From NCBI RefSeq assembly GCF_001625305.1, contig NW_017803854.1, positions 5,101 through 69,100 of the forward strand: a stretch of 64,000 bases of DNA, given 5' to 3'. The position numbers and the translations under genes were made by a program. This DNA is from Branchiostoma belcheri. Its lineage: Eukaryota; Chordata; Leptocardii; Amphioxiformes; Branchiostomatidae. Under the pieces are notes generated by a model. It did no database searches. It had not been told where the DNA came from and saw nothing but the letters and a program-made list of their open reading frames with translations. Below are positions 52,082 to 63,819 of the stretch, in pieces. How positions within the stretch are numbered: the first letter of the stretch is position 1; each line of letters opens with the position of its first letter.

Positions 52082-53279
52082 AGTCTGTACACTTATACAG
52101 TCACACAAGTCAGGCAGCCTAGGGCCTGTAATGGTATCTTTTACTGATTTGATGATGTCAATACAAAATTTATAATACCCTGATTTTGTGTTTCATACAG
52201 AGTAAGTTGGTCTAATGGAACTCCAAGGGTCCAATATGGCTATCCAGTTTAATTAAATGTACTGTTGATTGAAATAAACTATCCGGTTTATTGTCTGTTG
52301 CTCCCCATCTTACGAGGGTTAGACATGCTTCCACAGCTAATTGGGGCTAATTGCAGTTTGATTAAAATAAAACGGTCTTAAACTGAACGGTCTAAAAGTG
52401 ACTTGCCTGCCTAAGTGTCCCTTCCCTTGCACCATTTTTGTTTCACTCCACTCACTCACTCTCACTCACTCACTCACACACTCACTCATCCACTCTCGCT
52501 CACTCACTCTCACCCACTCACTCACCCACATAAACCCACTCACTTCCCTACCCTGATATACAACCTACATGTATAGTAAACATTTGTCAACCAAAAATAA
52601 CAGACAAGGTTGTTTGGGAAGAGATTTTTTTCAACATTCATCTACACATCCTCTTGTTTACACATATGTACATGTCAATATATCTATTATGTAATATTAC
52701 TTTACAATATGTACAATGTAATACAGTACTCACAGTACAGTGAGCCGTACTGCTAAGATGTAAACATGAAGTCATATTTGTTCTTAATCTTGGATATATA
52801 CAAGTTGGATTGTACACTGACTTTACACATCAGTGAAGCATCAGTTCCAGGTCACATGGAAAAAGTTAATTACAAAAATAGTGTCGTCATCTATAAACAT
52901 GATGTTATACATTATAAGGAAATATAACATTACTGCCATAATCTCAGAAAATTACTAGTATAGATATTAGTACATTGTGCCATCATCCAAGCAAAAGTAA
53001 TGGGTGAGTGTAAAAATAGATTTTGACCATTTTAACATTGTTCAAAGAAATTTCCCCCCAAAAAAGGAAAAATTTGGGTTGGGGAACAGTGGACTGGTGT
53101 TTGGAACTTGATGTTTGGGTGTGTGAGAAGAAAAAAAAAATTGAAAAGAAAATAAGTTAAAACAAAAAAGACAAGAAGTAACCAGTCCAGGAACCAGTCG
53201 CAAGTTTGGCCACTGACAATAAAAATGGAAAAGAAGGAAGAAAATGGAGAAAAGATGCTACATGAAAAATGTTTCATCA

Positions 53280-53446
53280 CAGATGGCACATGAGGCAAAC
53301 CCGCTTCAGTCGGAGAGGGCCACACAGTACATCTCCACTTCAGCCAGGGCGGTTCCAGATTGGTACAAGATCTCCCCACACAGACAGCACAGACACAAGG
53401 CCCCGCAGACTAGCCCTACCTCCCCCACTGCTCACAAGCGGACATG
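53280..53446 (+). CDS. Candidate terminal exon or small ORF, copy 1
   Basis: After an acceptor-like TTTCATCACAG, 55 codons run from ATG (MAHEANPLQSERATQYIST...) to TGA. The peptide is basic and ends in a His/Pro/Ser/Thr-rich stretch (SPTAHKRT). It is base-for-base identical in copy 2 (61652-61818), and AATAATAATA-rich sequence with AATAAAAATG follows. No upstream exon was found, so it may be a lone small gene, the last exon of one, or untranslated. Not recognised. Confidence 0.35.
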
Positions 53447-54409
53447 ACTGTGGGGTCCGGGGAGGATGGGACCCATATCCCGACGTCAACTCCCCGGACT
53501 ACAGAGTCATATCCGCCAGATGGTGCAGTAGGAGGAGGTAGAGGTAGTAAGCAGGGCCGAGTGTGGACCGTCTGTAGGGTTGACCCCGCCCGCCCCTTCC
53601 CCACCCAGCTGCAGTGTAGAGTACTGTCTGGTCCGGTTAACTGGAGTGGGGCTGCTGTGAGTGCTCTATCAATCTGTGTTAAAGTCCACATGTTTCATGT
53701 GACATTTAGAGATAAAATAATAATAGAAATGATAATAATAATAAAAATGTGCAATTTTGCCGATAAATTGTATTTGGGGATGATGAACTTAACTTAAGTT
53801 TTACAATTACAATTTTTGTCCTTCCCAGTGTAGGATATCAAATTTGCGGTCGTGGTGTTTTTTTTTAATGTTTGGCTTCCGAAACCAAAATGGGCATGAA
53901 TGTTTTTGAAATTTCTGAAATTGTAAAGAATTACAAATTTTGTATTAAAAAGATTTGCACACTCACCCATCCTTCATTGTCGATGAGAATTAACTGACTG
54001 AGATGTGACTTACATTGTGCAGTAAGACTCTACAATGACAGTGATTATAAATGGCTGATATTTGAAAACCCATGTCTGCTATTTCTTGTTGTAGATTGAA
54101 TGGTGTTTGTACATATTTGTATATAGTGTGTTTCTGTGTACTTGTCCTGTTTTTTTTTAAAAACCAATTGTAAACATTGAAATGTTCACAAAATCTAAAG
54201 TGAGCTCACTAGCTGTAAGTAACAATACATTTGTTACAGTGTAACAAATTATATCAATCACATTGGTCTACATTCATATACATTTTTCTAACAGTCTGAC
54301 AAGTAAAGACTACACTGTCAAGTTTTACCTCACATGAAGCCAATGATACAGTGATTTCTTTTTTTTTTGTCTTCCCAATTTCTGTCTTTCCCAGGCATTT
54401 CACTAAACA

Positions 54410-55414
54410 TCAGTAGCCGCTCACGTAATCGGCTGCAAACCCAGTCCAGTAGTACGGAACCTTTGGTGTGGGCTCCTCCTTGGGCTCGGTGGGCTCCTTC
54501 TTCTCCGGCTTCTCCCTCTGCTCTTTCAGAAGCTGGTACTACAAAAACAGTGTACAACAGAAATCCGTCTCAGTTCTGATCTGGTCTCACCAACGGGATT
54601 CAGGCAAATAACTAGTTTATTGCAAATACTTGCCCGAGGGCTAATTGCGGTTACAAACAACATAAGAAAGAAAATACAGTGGTATGTGAGACTATATCTA
54701 TGTCTAGCATTATACTATATTCTACAACATACATCATGTACTAGTTTTACTGGGTTTGACTTCTTCATATTGTGCAGTGCACAGTTGCTGCGTACTCTGT
54801 TACCTTTATATAATATGTATGAGATCTAGTCATGGGAATTAGGATGAAACGTTACTCACCAGGTGAAGGCCTTCAACGCAGAGAGATGCGCTCGTGGTAT
54901 AGATGGCCAGGTTCACCGCTGCCTTCTTCCAAACTGGAAGGAAAGTACACAAACTAATTGTAAACTCGCCTGAAACCACAATATATTGTTTCAGTGGAAG
55001 TACAGCACACATAAGAGTCTTTTGAAAGTTTCTTCCTGTATTATGAAGGACTAAGGTTTGGGTTCAATGTTGAGGTCACCAGGTGTAAGAAGTCTAAAAA
55101 CCGTGTAATTCAAACTTAAGCACCTGAAAAAATTAGAGCCTCAACTGAGATAGAGATTGTTTTGACATGGGAGTACAGCTCTAAAAAAGTTCTTAACACA
55201 TACAGAATTTTAGCACTTATCCCATATGACTATCGGTTCTATACTGGCCAGACAAAACAAACAAACCACAGCATAACAGGACATCTAGAAGAAGATACCA
55301 TCTTACCAGGATTCACCGTGAAGGTACTGAAGTTAGCAAATGCCTGGGCAGGTGGGACGGTGCCCAAGAAGCCGCGAACGGCCATCCTGCCCAGGCTGAA
55401 CATTAGGTTCTCTC
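54410..55414 (-). CDS. 99-residue mitochondrial-type small protein, copy A
   Basis: Coding exons: 55403-55307, 54933-54860, 54538-54410, with phases 1 and 0 and good GT-AG sites. The protein starts MFSLGRMAVRGFLGT, a basic, Ala/Gly-rich leader that resembles a mitochondrial presequence. It continues with VWKKAAVNLAIYTTSASL, a possible short membrane segment, then a highly charged Lys/Glu/Pro coil (KEQREKPEKKEPTEP). It ends in an aromatic tail (YYWTGFAADYVSGY). That layout fits a small inner-membrane accessory subunit, but I cannot match it to a named one. A noncoding first exon with donor AAA|GTAAGT may lie at 56359-56400. The paralogue is at 63819-62822. Confidence 0.7.
54608..54720 (-). repeat. 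CR1-like 3' tail in an intron (copies at 60262 and 63016)
   Basis: In minus orientation: TAGATATAGTCTCACATACC, then ACTGTATTTTCTTTCTTATG and TAGCCCTCGGGCAAGTATTT, ending GCAATAAA. The plus copy at 60262-60390 and the minus copy at 63016-63132 are near-identical. Confidence 0.65.
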
Positions 55415-55589
55415 CTGGGGAAGAAAGAAACAGACTTCATTCAAAACATGAATAAAAAGTTTTTTTTATTTTTTTTATTTATCCAGGAAATACCTGATGG
55501 CATTTTTTAATGGTTCCTGGGGGGAAAACCCCAACAAAATCTATTTACAAAAAGAAGTCAAGATTAACAAAGGTATCAAAAAGTTATGC

Positions 55590-57724
55590 AGATTACAAAT
55601 TGATACAAAATCAAAGTAACTTAAAATAACATACATGATACATAAGATCATACTACCAAGATAAGAGAAACAGTATTGTATAACGTAGAACCAGGGTAGA
55701 ACATATTAAAGATTGTAACAGTTTGGATGAAATAGCCATCTTCCTACGACTACATCTGATTATTCAATAAACCTATTCCCTGACATTATCAGTAGTTAAG
55801 CCGCTAAGATTATGGGGGAATGTTCTGCTGTTGATAAAGTACTAGTAATTTACGAAGCCCCCCTCCCCCACCACCGCTGCAAAGCTAGCGAGTCAATCGG
55901 GTTGTCTGCCTGTGTAGATGTGTTGACTGTGCAGTTAGTTTACTTACTGACCTCCCTAGCGTTTCTATACTTCGTTTGCTGTGCCAACAATCACGAAAGG
56001 AATTCTTTATGAATCATTATGACCTATAGAAAATTCAACTGCTCGGCAAAAAAAAAAAAATTCTGGCCCTCCCCCAAAACCACCCTTGGATTTAGTTGGA
56101 AAAAAATGCTACAGATCGCGGAATTTTCACCTAAACGTGCGGTAAAACTCCTGTAGTTACTGCTAGAAATGCCTGTGAATGTTTTAGGAACATCGTAATA
56201 TCTGTAAAACTTACAGAACAGTTGTTGATTCAGCCACAGACACAAGAAGATTTCTCGGAGCTGACTGTGGCACGGTCCAACTTCCTTGGCTGTCGGAGTG
56301 CAAATGGTGGGGAAGTCTCCTGATTCGTTGCTAAGTGCGCTGCGCGGAGTCCACTTACTTTCGGGCGGGGGTGAGCATGGCAATACGGGAAATATTTTTA
56401 CCACATACCGATTGTTTTGACGTTTTATAATCACATTTAGTGTTATACGTTTTTGAAAAGTATATAATTAGTTTAGTTTTGTACTATGAAGACGTTCTTT
56501 TTGAAATTTGCTAGCTGTACTGAGATCTAAGTTACCTACTGAAATGAGTGGAACGTTCTAAAATTTGCATATCCGGAGATTCCCTAGCAACGGCACGGCG
56601 GCAACCGCGAAATGTAAACACAAGCCGAAGTGTGGGAGGGGGGCAAAAATTTATGATTAATTTTAAGAATTTCACGTCACTTTCACCACAAAAAATAGTC
56701 AAGTAAAAGGAATGAAATAAAAGATAGACCGAAAAGATGAAAGCTTTGCTGTATGAAATAAAGAGAAACAATGTCTTTATTCACGTCAAGCCGTAAAGCA
56801 GTGTATTTCACTCATTTGATTGTATTTTTGCTCCTTACACTTGCGCTTTACTTTTCTTTGGAGGGGCCGGTGTTGTCTTTATTTCCACCTTGTTTTATTA
56901 TCCAACCTGTTGTCCAAGATCTCTACTACCTAACCTCATGTCTGGACATCTAGCCTGTTACGTGTTACGTTGGTTTGTTGCTCTTTATTTACGATCATAC
57001 CTTGACGAAAACGCAAGTGGTGTTACTTAGCAATGAAACTAAAACTAAGATATCTTTTGAGCCTGTACATCATTATGTATGATGTACAGGATATGGTTTA
57101 GATAAATCACCCGCGTTGTTTTGAGTTGCTAAACGCCATAATGTTACTCAAACGCCGCGTTTAATTGGTCTTCCGATCTCTACTGACTCTTTTGTCTTTA
57201 CAATGCTACTGAGTTGCTCGCAACTTGTCAGGTTTTAGGGAATTTGACTTATGGCTTTCATTCTTTTATTTCCTTGGTCTTGAGGTGTAGGAGCTGATTT
57301 TCACCTGAGTGATGTAACGCTACTAGATATTAAACCAGCCCAAAATGCGATCGGCTGTCGAGCTATTTTGTCATAAATAAAAGGCCGGATGAAAGTCTGG
57401 GTTCTGTGGAGGAGACCTCTAGTGAACAAGGAGTGAAATGCAGCAATATTTGGGCTGCTGATACAACATGTATGAGGACTAAAAATAAGTATCTACACAA
57501 GCAAATACGGCCGCGTTTCAGTGTAAGTGAGGGTTGCAGCTTGGTTGCAGCGAACTTCCCCTGCAAGGTGGAAAGAAATACAAGGTGAACGATATGGGAT
57601 TGATTGATATGTTTGCTATATATTATCATCATAGCAATATGTAGTAGTAGGCATCCTTCCATCTCAAACATGTAACGTTACATCCTTCCATAGCAACATG
57701 TACATACAGATCACATAAACTGAT
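55590..57724. other. Spacer with a possible 5' exon of copy A
   Basis: 56359-56450 on the minus strand may be a first exon (CCCGAAA|GTAAGT donor). A 12-bp-arm palindrome (CCTGTACATCAT, 57064-57092) is present. A 60-codon plus frame at 56771 has one hydrophobic stretch but no support. Nothing else is recognised. Confidence 0.35.
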
Positions 57725-58574
57725 CGTGGAAACCCACTCATGGTGAAAGAAGGGAGTGAGCGAGTGTGTGAGTTAGTGCTTAAAAGACTGGTGAGTAAGT
57801 GAGTGGTTAAGTGATTGAGTGGTTGGTTGAGTGAGGGAATGAGTGAGTGAGTGAGTAAGTGGGTGAGTGAGTGAGTGGGTGGGTGAGTGAGTGAGTGAGT
57901 GAGTGTGTGTGTGGGTGAGTGAGTGAGTGTGTGGGTGAGTGAGTGAGTGAGTGAGTGAGTGAGTGGATGGGTGTGTGGGTGAGTGAGTGAGAGTGTGGGT
58001 GAGTGAGTGTGTGGGTGAGTGAGTGAGTGAGTGAATGAATGAGTAGTTGAGTGACAGAGTGATTGAGTGAGTGAGTGGCTTAGTGAGTGGGCAAGTGGGT
58101 GGATGACTGAGGGAGGGAGTGAGTAGTTGAGGGAGTGAGTGAGTGAGTGTGTTAGTGCGTGAGTGAGTGAGTGAGTGAGTGAGTGAGTGAGTGAGTGGTT
58201 GGTTGGTTGGTTGGTTGAGCGAGTGAGTGAGTGAGTGAATGGTTGGTTGGTTGGTTGGTTGAATGAGTGAGTGAGGGAGTGCGTGCGTGAGTGAGTGAGT
58301 GTGTGTGTGAGTGAGTGATTGAGTGAGTGAGTTAGTGTGTGTGTGTGAGAGAGAGTGAGTGAGTGGTTGAGTGCGTGTGTGTTTGTGAGTGTGTGTGTGT
58401 GTGTGTGTGTGTGAGTGCGTGAGTGAGTGAGTGAGTGAGTGAGTGAGTGAGTGAGTGAGTGAGTGGTTGGTTGGTTGGTTGGTTGGTTGGTTGGTTGGTT
58501 GGTTGGTTGGTTGGTTGGTTGGTTGGTTTAGCGAATGATTGAATGGTTGGTTGAATTAGTGAGGGAGTGCGTGA

Positions 58575-58637
<63 letters not shown>

Positions 58638-58655
58638 AGTGAGTGAGTGGTCAAT
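57725..58655 (+). repeat. 0.9 kb compound microsatellite (GTGA, GTTG, GT)
   Basis: Blocks of GTGA tetramers alternate with GGTT runs (58196-58260, 58465-58525) and GT dinucleotides (58393-58415, 58578-58632). The G-rich strand is plus. Confidence 0.97.
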
Positions 58656-58950
58656 ACCTGCTACCTTGTTATCATAATATTATTGCTCAGGACCAGTGGG
58701 TGTGGCTGTCGCTGCTGCCATGGCAACAGGCAGGAAGAGGAAATGACCTCATCAGTTTGAGACGAACCCTTCCATGAGTAAGAGGCAACAGACTCGACTC
58801 ACAAAGTTTGTTAAAATAATTTACATAACTGTCCTGAACTCTGCATTTAGATGATACTTTCAGAAGGCGGTGGTCTTTTGCTGACCCTGGTGTATATTCT
58901 GAGTACTGCAGTATAACCTTACGTGTTGTTTCATGTATAGGAAGCTGAAG

Positions 58951-59109
58951 TAATATCCAACCAGATCTCTTTCGGTGGCAAGACAGTATCCATTAGCCAG
59001 AAAAGGTCGCCGGCCACCGACGGGTGTTAAGTGGGGGTAGCGACAAAAACAAAAACGGCCCTATATAAAAAGCTAACAATCATTCCCCCACACTTCTGCT
59101 TGGCGAGTA
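58951..59109. mobile_element. Foldback element, AAGCAG family, exact 9-bp TSD
   Basis: TAATATCCAACCAGATC at the left; CTTCTGCTTGGCGAGTA at the right, with the usual TATATAAAAAGCTAAC interior. AAGCTGAAG flanks both sides (58942-58950 and 59110-59118). Confidence 0.85.
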
Positions 59110-59219
59110 AAGCTGAAGAACCAGATAGATGAATATATCATCAGGGTGGGACAGCTGGCCGCAGTGCTGTGCTGCCCCCTGGTGTATGATTTAGGTACTG
59201 CAGTATATAATGATGTTCA

Positions 59220-59742
59220 TTCCACACCAGGGACAGGGACACCAGTCTTGTCGGTGTGTCATTCAGCACCAGGGACAGGGACACCAGTCTTGTTGGTGTG
59301 TCATTCAGCACCAGGGACAGGGACACCAGTCTTGTTGGTGTGTCATTCAGCACCAGGGACAGGGACACCAGTCTTGTTGGTGTGTCATTCAGCACCAGGG
59401 ACAGGGACACCAGTCTTGTTGGTGTGTCATTCAGCACCAGGGACACCAGTCTTGTTGGTGTGTCATTCAGCACCAGGGACAGGGACACCAGTCTTGTTGG
59501 TGTGTCATTCAGCACCAGGGACAGGGACACCAGTCTTGTTGGTGTGTCATTCAGCACCAGGGACACCAGTCTTGTTAGTGTGTCATTCAGCACCAGGGAC
59601 ACCAGTCTTGTTGGTGTGTCATTCAGCACCAGGGACACCAGTCTTGTTGGTGTGTCATTCAGCACCAGGGACAGGGACACCAGTCTTGTTGGTGTGTCAT
59701 TCAGCACCAGGGACAGGGACACCAGTCTTTTGGTGTGTCATT
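59220..59742 (+). repeat. 42/36-bp minisatellite
   Basis: The unit is TCATTCAGCACCAGGGACAG then GGACACCAGTCTTGTTGGTGTG (two lines of the same unit). Some units lack one ACAGGG, giving 36 bp. About 13 units. Both lengths are multiples of three, so four reading frames stay open; these are not genes. Confidence 0.95.
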
Positions 59743-59920
59743 CAGCATTGGCCAGGGAGGTGCCCATAAGCCTTCAGTGGCCGTGCAAATTCCTCTGGCT
59801 AATGGATACTGTCTTGCCATCATATGATTTGCTTGGAGATTACCACAGTGTACTATTTCCTGTTAAGGAAAGGATCATTGATCATCTGTCTTGCCACTGA
59901 AAGGGATCTGCTTGGAGATT
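59743..59920. mobile_element. Partial foldback, TAATCTCC family
   Basis: TTGGCCAGGGAGG, TGGCTAATGGATACTGTCTT and two right ends (GCTTGGAGATTAC at about 59830, GATCTGCTTGGAGATTAC at 59896) are present without the matching left end. Further CTCTCCAAGCAGA termini occur at about 60059 and 60187. 59921-60526 has no gene. Confidence 0.5.
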
Positions 59921-61651
59921 ACACTGTAGCCCTCTGGCAGCAAGTCTAAATTCAGAGGGGAGGTTAGTTCAACCTGGATATAGCCGCATTGGATATGAAA
60001 CACAAATTCAGGGGCATTGTATGTTGTACATCAAGGTCATCAGAGCACTGAAGGGTTACTCTCCAAGCAGACGTTTGGGTTTGGGTTATTTTTGGCATGT
60101 TTTTAGGTTTTTTTTTTATCAGGTTTCCATCTTTGCACTGGATGACCAATGATGACTTAGCACCACCAATTGCATTTTATTCAGCCTACTCTCCAAGCAG
60201 ATATTTCAGGACGGCAGCCATATGGCCTTCTACCCAAGGCGTAATCGGGCCTTTTAGGTCTGTGCTATTCAGGTCGAATTAATAATAATGCTAGACGTAG
60301 ATATAGTCTCACATACCACTGTATTTTCTTTCTTATGTTGTTTGTAACTGCAATTAGCCCTCGGGCATGTATTTGCAATAAACTTTCAGTAATAATAACC
60401 TCTGCTCTGAATTCAGAGGCTACAGTGTGCTATCTAATGTTAAGTGTACTATCTAATGTTAAGTGTGCTAGATTGATTGAAATATTAGAACTAGAGTCTT
60501 CCTGAATGTTGCCTTTTCTCAGTGTCCCTTCCTTTCTACTCTACTTGCACCATTTCTGTTTCACTCACTTCTCACACTCTCACTCACTCACTCACTCATA
60601 CTCACTCACTCACTCTCTCACTCACTCACTCACTCACTCACACACACACCCACTCAGTCACACACTCACTCACTCAATCACTCTCACTCACTCACCCACA
60701 CTCACTCACCCACTCACTCAGACACTCACTCACTCACTCACTCACTCACTCACTTCCCTACCCTGATATATAACCTATAGTAAACATTTGTCAACCAAAA
60801 ATGACAAAGACAAGGTTGTTTAAACTTGGGAAGACTTTTTTTTCTTTATTGTGAGATGACAAAGGCTGATCATAATACTGCACATTCATATATTCTGTAT
60901 ATGGCTTACGCAGCCATAGGATACATGGTGAAATTTCTATGTACTGTAACACATGTACATTTCTATTACATTTCTGTGTATTGTAACATATGCAATGTTA
61001 CATTTCTACACGTATGTACGGTAACATTCTTATTTACACATCCTCTTGTCTACACATATGTACATGTCAATATATATGTAATATTACGGTACAATATATA
61101 CAATGACAATATTGTATTTTACCCTGGTACTCACAGTACAGTGAGGCGTGCTGCTAAGATCTAAAAAATTTAAGGTCTTACTAAAATGTTGTTTGACAAA
61201 TATTTGGATTCCAACTTGACTGTACACATCAAGCATGAAGTACAAAAATAGTGCCATCATCTATACATTTGTATATATACACGTCATACATAAGGTAATA
61301 TGACTGCCATAATCTCAGAAAATTACTAGTATAGCAGGCATTAGTACATTGTGCCATCATCCAAGCAAAAGTAATGGGTGAGTGTAAAAATAGATTTTGA
61401 CCATTTTAACATTGTTCAAAGAAATTTCCCCCCAAAAAAGGAAAAATTTGGGTTGGGGAACAGTGGACTGGTGTTTGGAGCTTGATGTTTGGGTGTGTGA
61501 GAAGAAAAAAAAATTGAAAAGAAAATAAGTTAAAACAAAAAAGACAAGAAGTAACCAGTCCAGGAACCAGTCACAAGTTTGGCCACTGACAATAAAAATG
61601 GAAAAGAAGGAAGAAAATGGAGAAAAGATGCTACATGAAAATGTTTCCTCA

Positions 61652-61818
61652 CAGATGGCACATGAGGCAAACCCGCTTCAGTCGGAGAGGGCCACACAGT
61701 ACATCTCCACTTCAGCCAGGGCGGTTCCAGATTGGTACAAGATCTCCCCACACAGACAGCACAGACACAAGGCCCCGCAGACTAGCCCTACCTCCCCCAC
61801 TGCTCACAAGCGGACATG
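61652..61818 (+). CDS. Candidate terminal exon or small ORF, copy 2
   Basis: Identical to 53280-53446, with the acceptor-like context TTTCCTCACAG. In this copy the frame also stays open upstream to 61598, because a one-base A-run difference removes a frame break. That upstream part is probably intron. Confidence 0.35.
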
Positions 61819-62821
61819 ACTGTGGGGTCCGGGGAGGATGGGACCCATATCCCGACGTCAACTCCCCGGACTACAGAGTCATGTCCGCCAGATGGTGCAG
61901 TAGGAGGAGGTAGAGGTAGTAAGCAGGGCCGAGTGTGGACCGTCTGTGGAGTAGACCCCGCCCGCCCCTTCCCCACCCAGCTGCAGTGTAGAGTACTGTC
62001 TGGTCCGGTTAACTGGAGTGGGGCTGCTGTGAGTGCTCTATCAATCTGTGTTAAAGTCCACATGTTTCATGTGACATTTAGAGATAAAATAATAATAGAA
62101 ATGATAATAATAATAAAAATGTGCAATTTTTGCCGATAAATTGTATTTGGGGATGATGAACTTAACTTAAGTTTTACAATTACAATTTTTGTCCTTCCCA
62201 GTGTAGGATATCAAATTTGTGGTCGTGGTGTTTTTTTTTAATGTTTGGCTTCCGAAACCAAAATGGGCATGAATGTTTTTGAAATTTCTGAAATTTTAAA
62301 GAATTACAAATTTTGTATTAAAAAGATTTGCACACTCACGCACCCTTCATTGTCAATGATATAGTTAACTGACTGAGATGTGACTTACATTGTGCAGTAA
62401 GACTCTACAATGACAGTGATAATGGCTGATATTTGAAAACCCATGTCTGCTATTTCCTGTTGTAGAGTGAATGGTGCTTGTACATATTTGTATATAGTGT
62501 GTTTCTGTGTACTTGTCCTGTTTTTTTTAACCAATTGTAAACATTGAATACATAATTCAATAAAGTGCATTTTGCATTTCCTGCTTTCGTACAATTTTGT
62601 ACGATTGAATAGATTGAAATGTTCAAAAAATCTGAAGTGAGCTCACTATAGCTGTAACAAATTACATCAATCACATTGGTCCACATTCATATACATTTTA
62701 TCTAACAGTCTGACAAGTAAAGACTACACTGTCAAGTTTTACCTTACATAATGATGCCAATGATATAAAACAGTGATTTTTTTTTTTTGTCTTCCCAGTT
62801 TCCCAGGCATTTCACTAAACA

Positions 62822-63819
62822 TCAGTAGCCGCTCACGTAATCGGCTGCCAACCCAGTCCAGTAGACAACCTTTGGTGTGGGCTGCTCCGTGGGCTCGGTG
62901 GGCTCCTTCTTCTCCGGCTTCTCCCTCTGCTCTTTCAGAAGCTGGTACTACAAAAACAGTGTACAACAGAAATCCGTCTCAGTTCTGATCTGGTCTCAGC
63001 AAGGATTCAGGCAAATAACTATATAATGAAAGTTTATTGCAAATACTTGCCCGAGGGCTAATTGCAGTTACAAACTACATAAGAAAGAAAATACAGTGGT
63101 ATGTGAGACTTTATCTACATCTAGCATTATACTATATTCTACAACATACATGGTACTAGTTTTACTGGGTTTGACTTCTTCATATTGTGCATGCACAGTT
63201 GCTGCGTAATCTGTTACCTTTATATAATATGTATGAGATCTTAAAGTCATGGGAATTAGGATGAAACGTTACTCACCAGGTGAAGGCCTTCAACACACAA
63301 AGCGCCGCTCGTGGTATAGATGGCCAGGTTCACCGCTGCCTTCTTCCAAACTGGAAGGAAAGTACACAAACTAATTGTAAACTCGCCTGACTGAACCACA
63401 ATATGTTTCAGTGGAACAAGAGCACACATAAGAGCAGTTTTGAAAGTTTCTTCCTGTATTATGAAGGGCTAAGGTTTGGGTTCAATGTTCAGGTCACCAG
63501 GTGTATGAAGTCTAAAAACCATGTAATTCAAACTTAAGCACCTGAAAAATTAGAGCCTCAACTGAGGTAGAGATTGTTATTGACATGGGAGTAGAGCTCT
63601 AGAAAAAGTTCTTAACACATACAGAATTTTAGCACTTATCCCACTATCGGTTCTATACTGGCCTGAGAAAACAAGCAAACAAACAAACTACAGCATAACA
63701 GGAGAAGAAGAGACCATCTTACCAGGGTTCACCGTGAAGGTACTGAAGTTAGCAAATGCCTGGGCAGGTGGGACGGTGCCCAAGAAGCCGCGAACGGCCA
63801 TCCTGCCCAGGCTGAACAT
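62822..63819 (-). CDS. 98-residue mitochondrial-type small protein, copy B
   Basis: Exons: 63819-63723, 63350-63277, 62947-62822, with the same phases as copy A. Replacements against copy A include SGAL for SASL in the hydrophobic segment and EPTEQ for EPKEE in the coil. One residue is lost before the aromatic tail (KVVYWTGLAADYVSGY). All splice sites and the frame are kept, so both copies look functional. Its first exon would be beyond the window. Confidence 0.7.

Larger units (their letters stand above)
52421..55589. repeat. Segmental duplication, copy 1
   Basis: Matches 60527-64000 nearly continuously, with small indels, from a CACT microsatellite (52444-52545) through both candidate genes. 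The offset grows from about 8.1 to 8.4 kb along its length through indels. Long blocks are identical (e.g. 53280-53490 to 61651-61861). Confidence 0.92.

Noticed and set aside
52444..52545. CRISPR-like array in the CACT repeats
   Set aside because: There are no spacers; it is a plain tetranucleotide microsatellite in a eukaryotic genome.
56771..56953. 60-codon plus frame with a hydrophobic stretch
   Set aside because: No splice, promoter or conservation evidence; short AT-rich frames with such stretches are expected by chance.
59141..59900. Four overlapping frames of 120-214 codons
   Set aside because: All arise from the 42/36-bp minisatellite, on both strands and in several frames at once.
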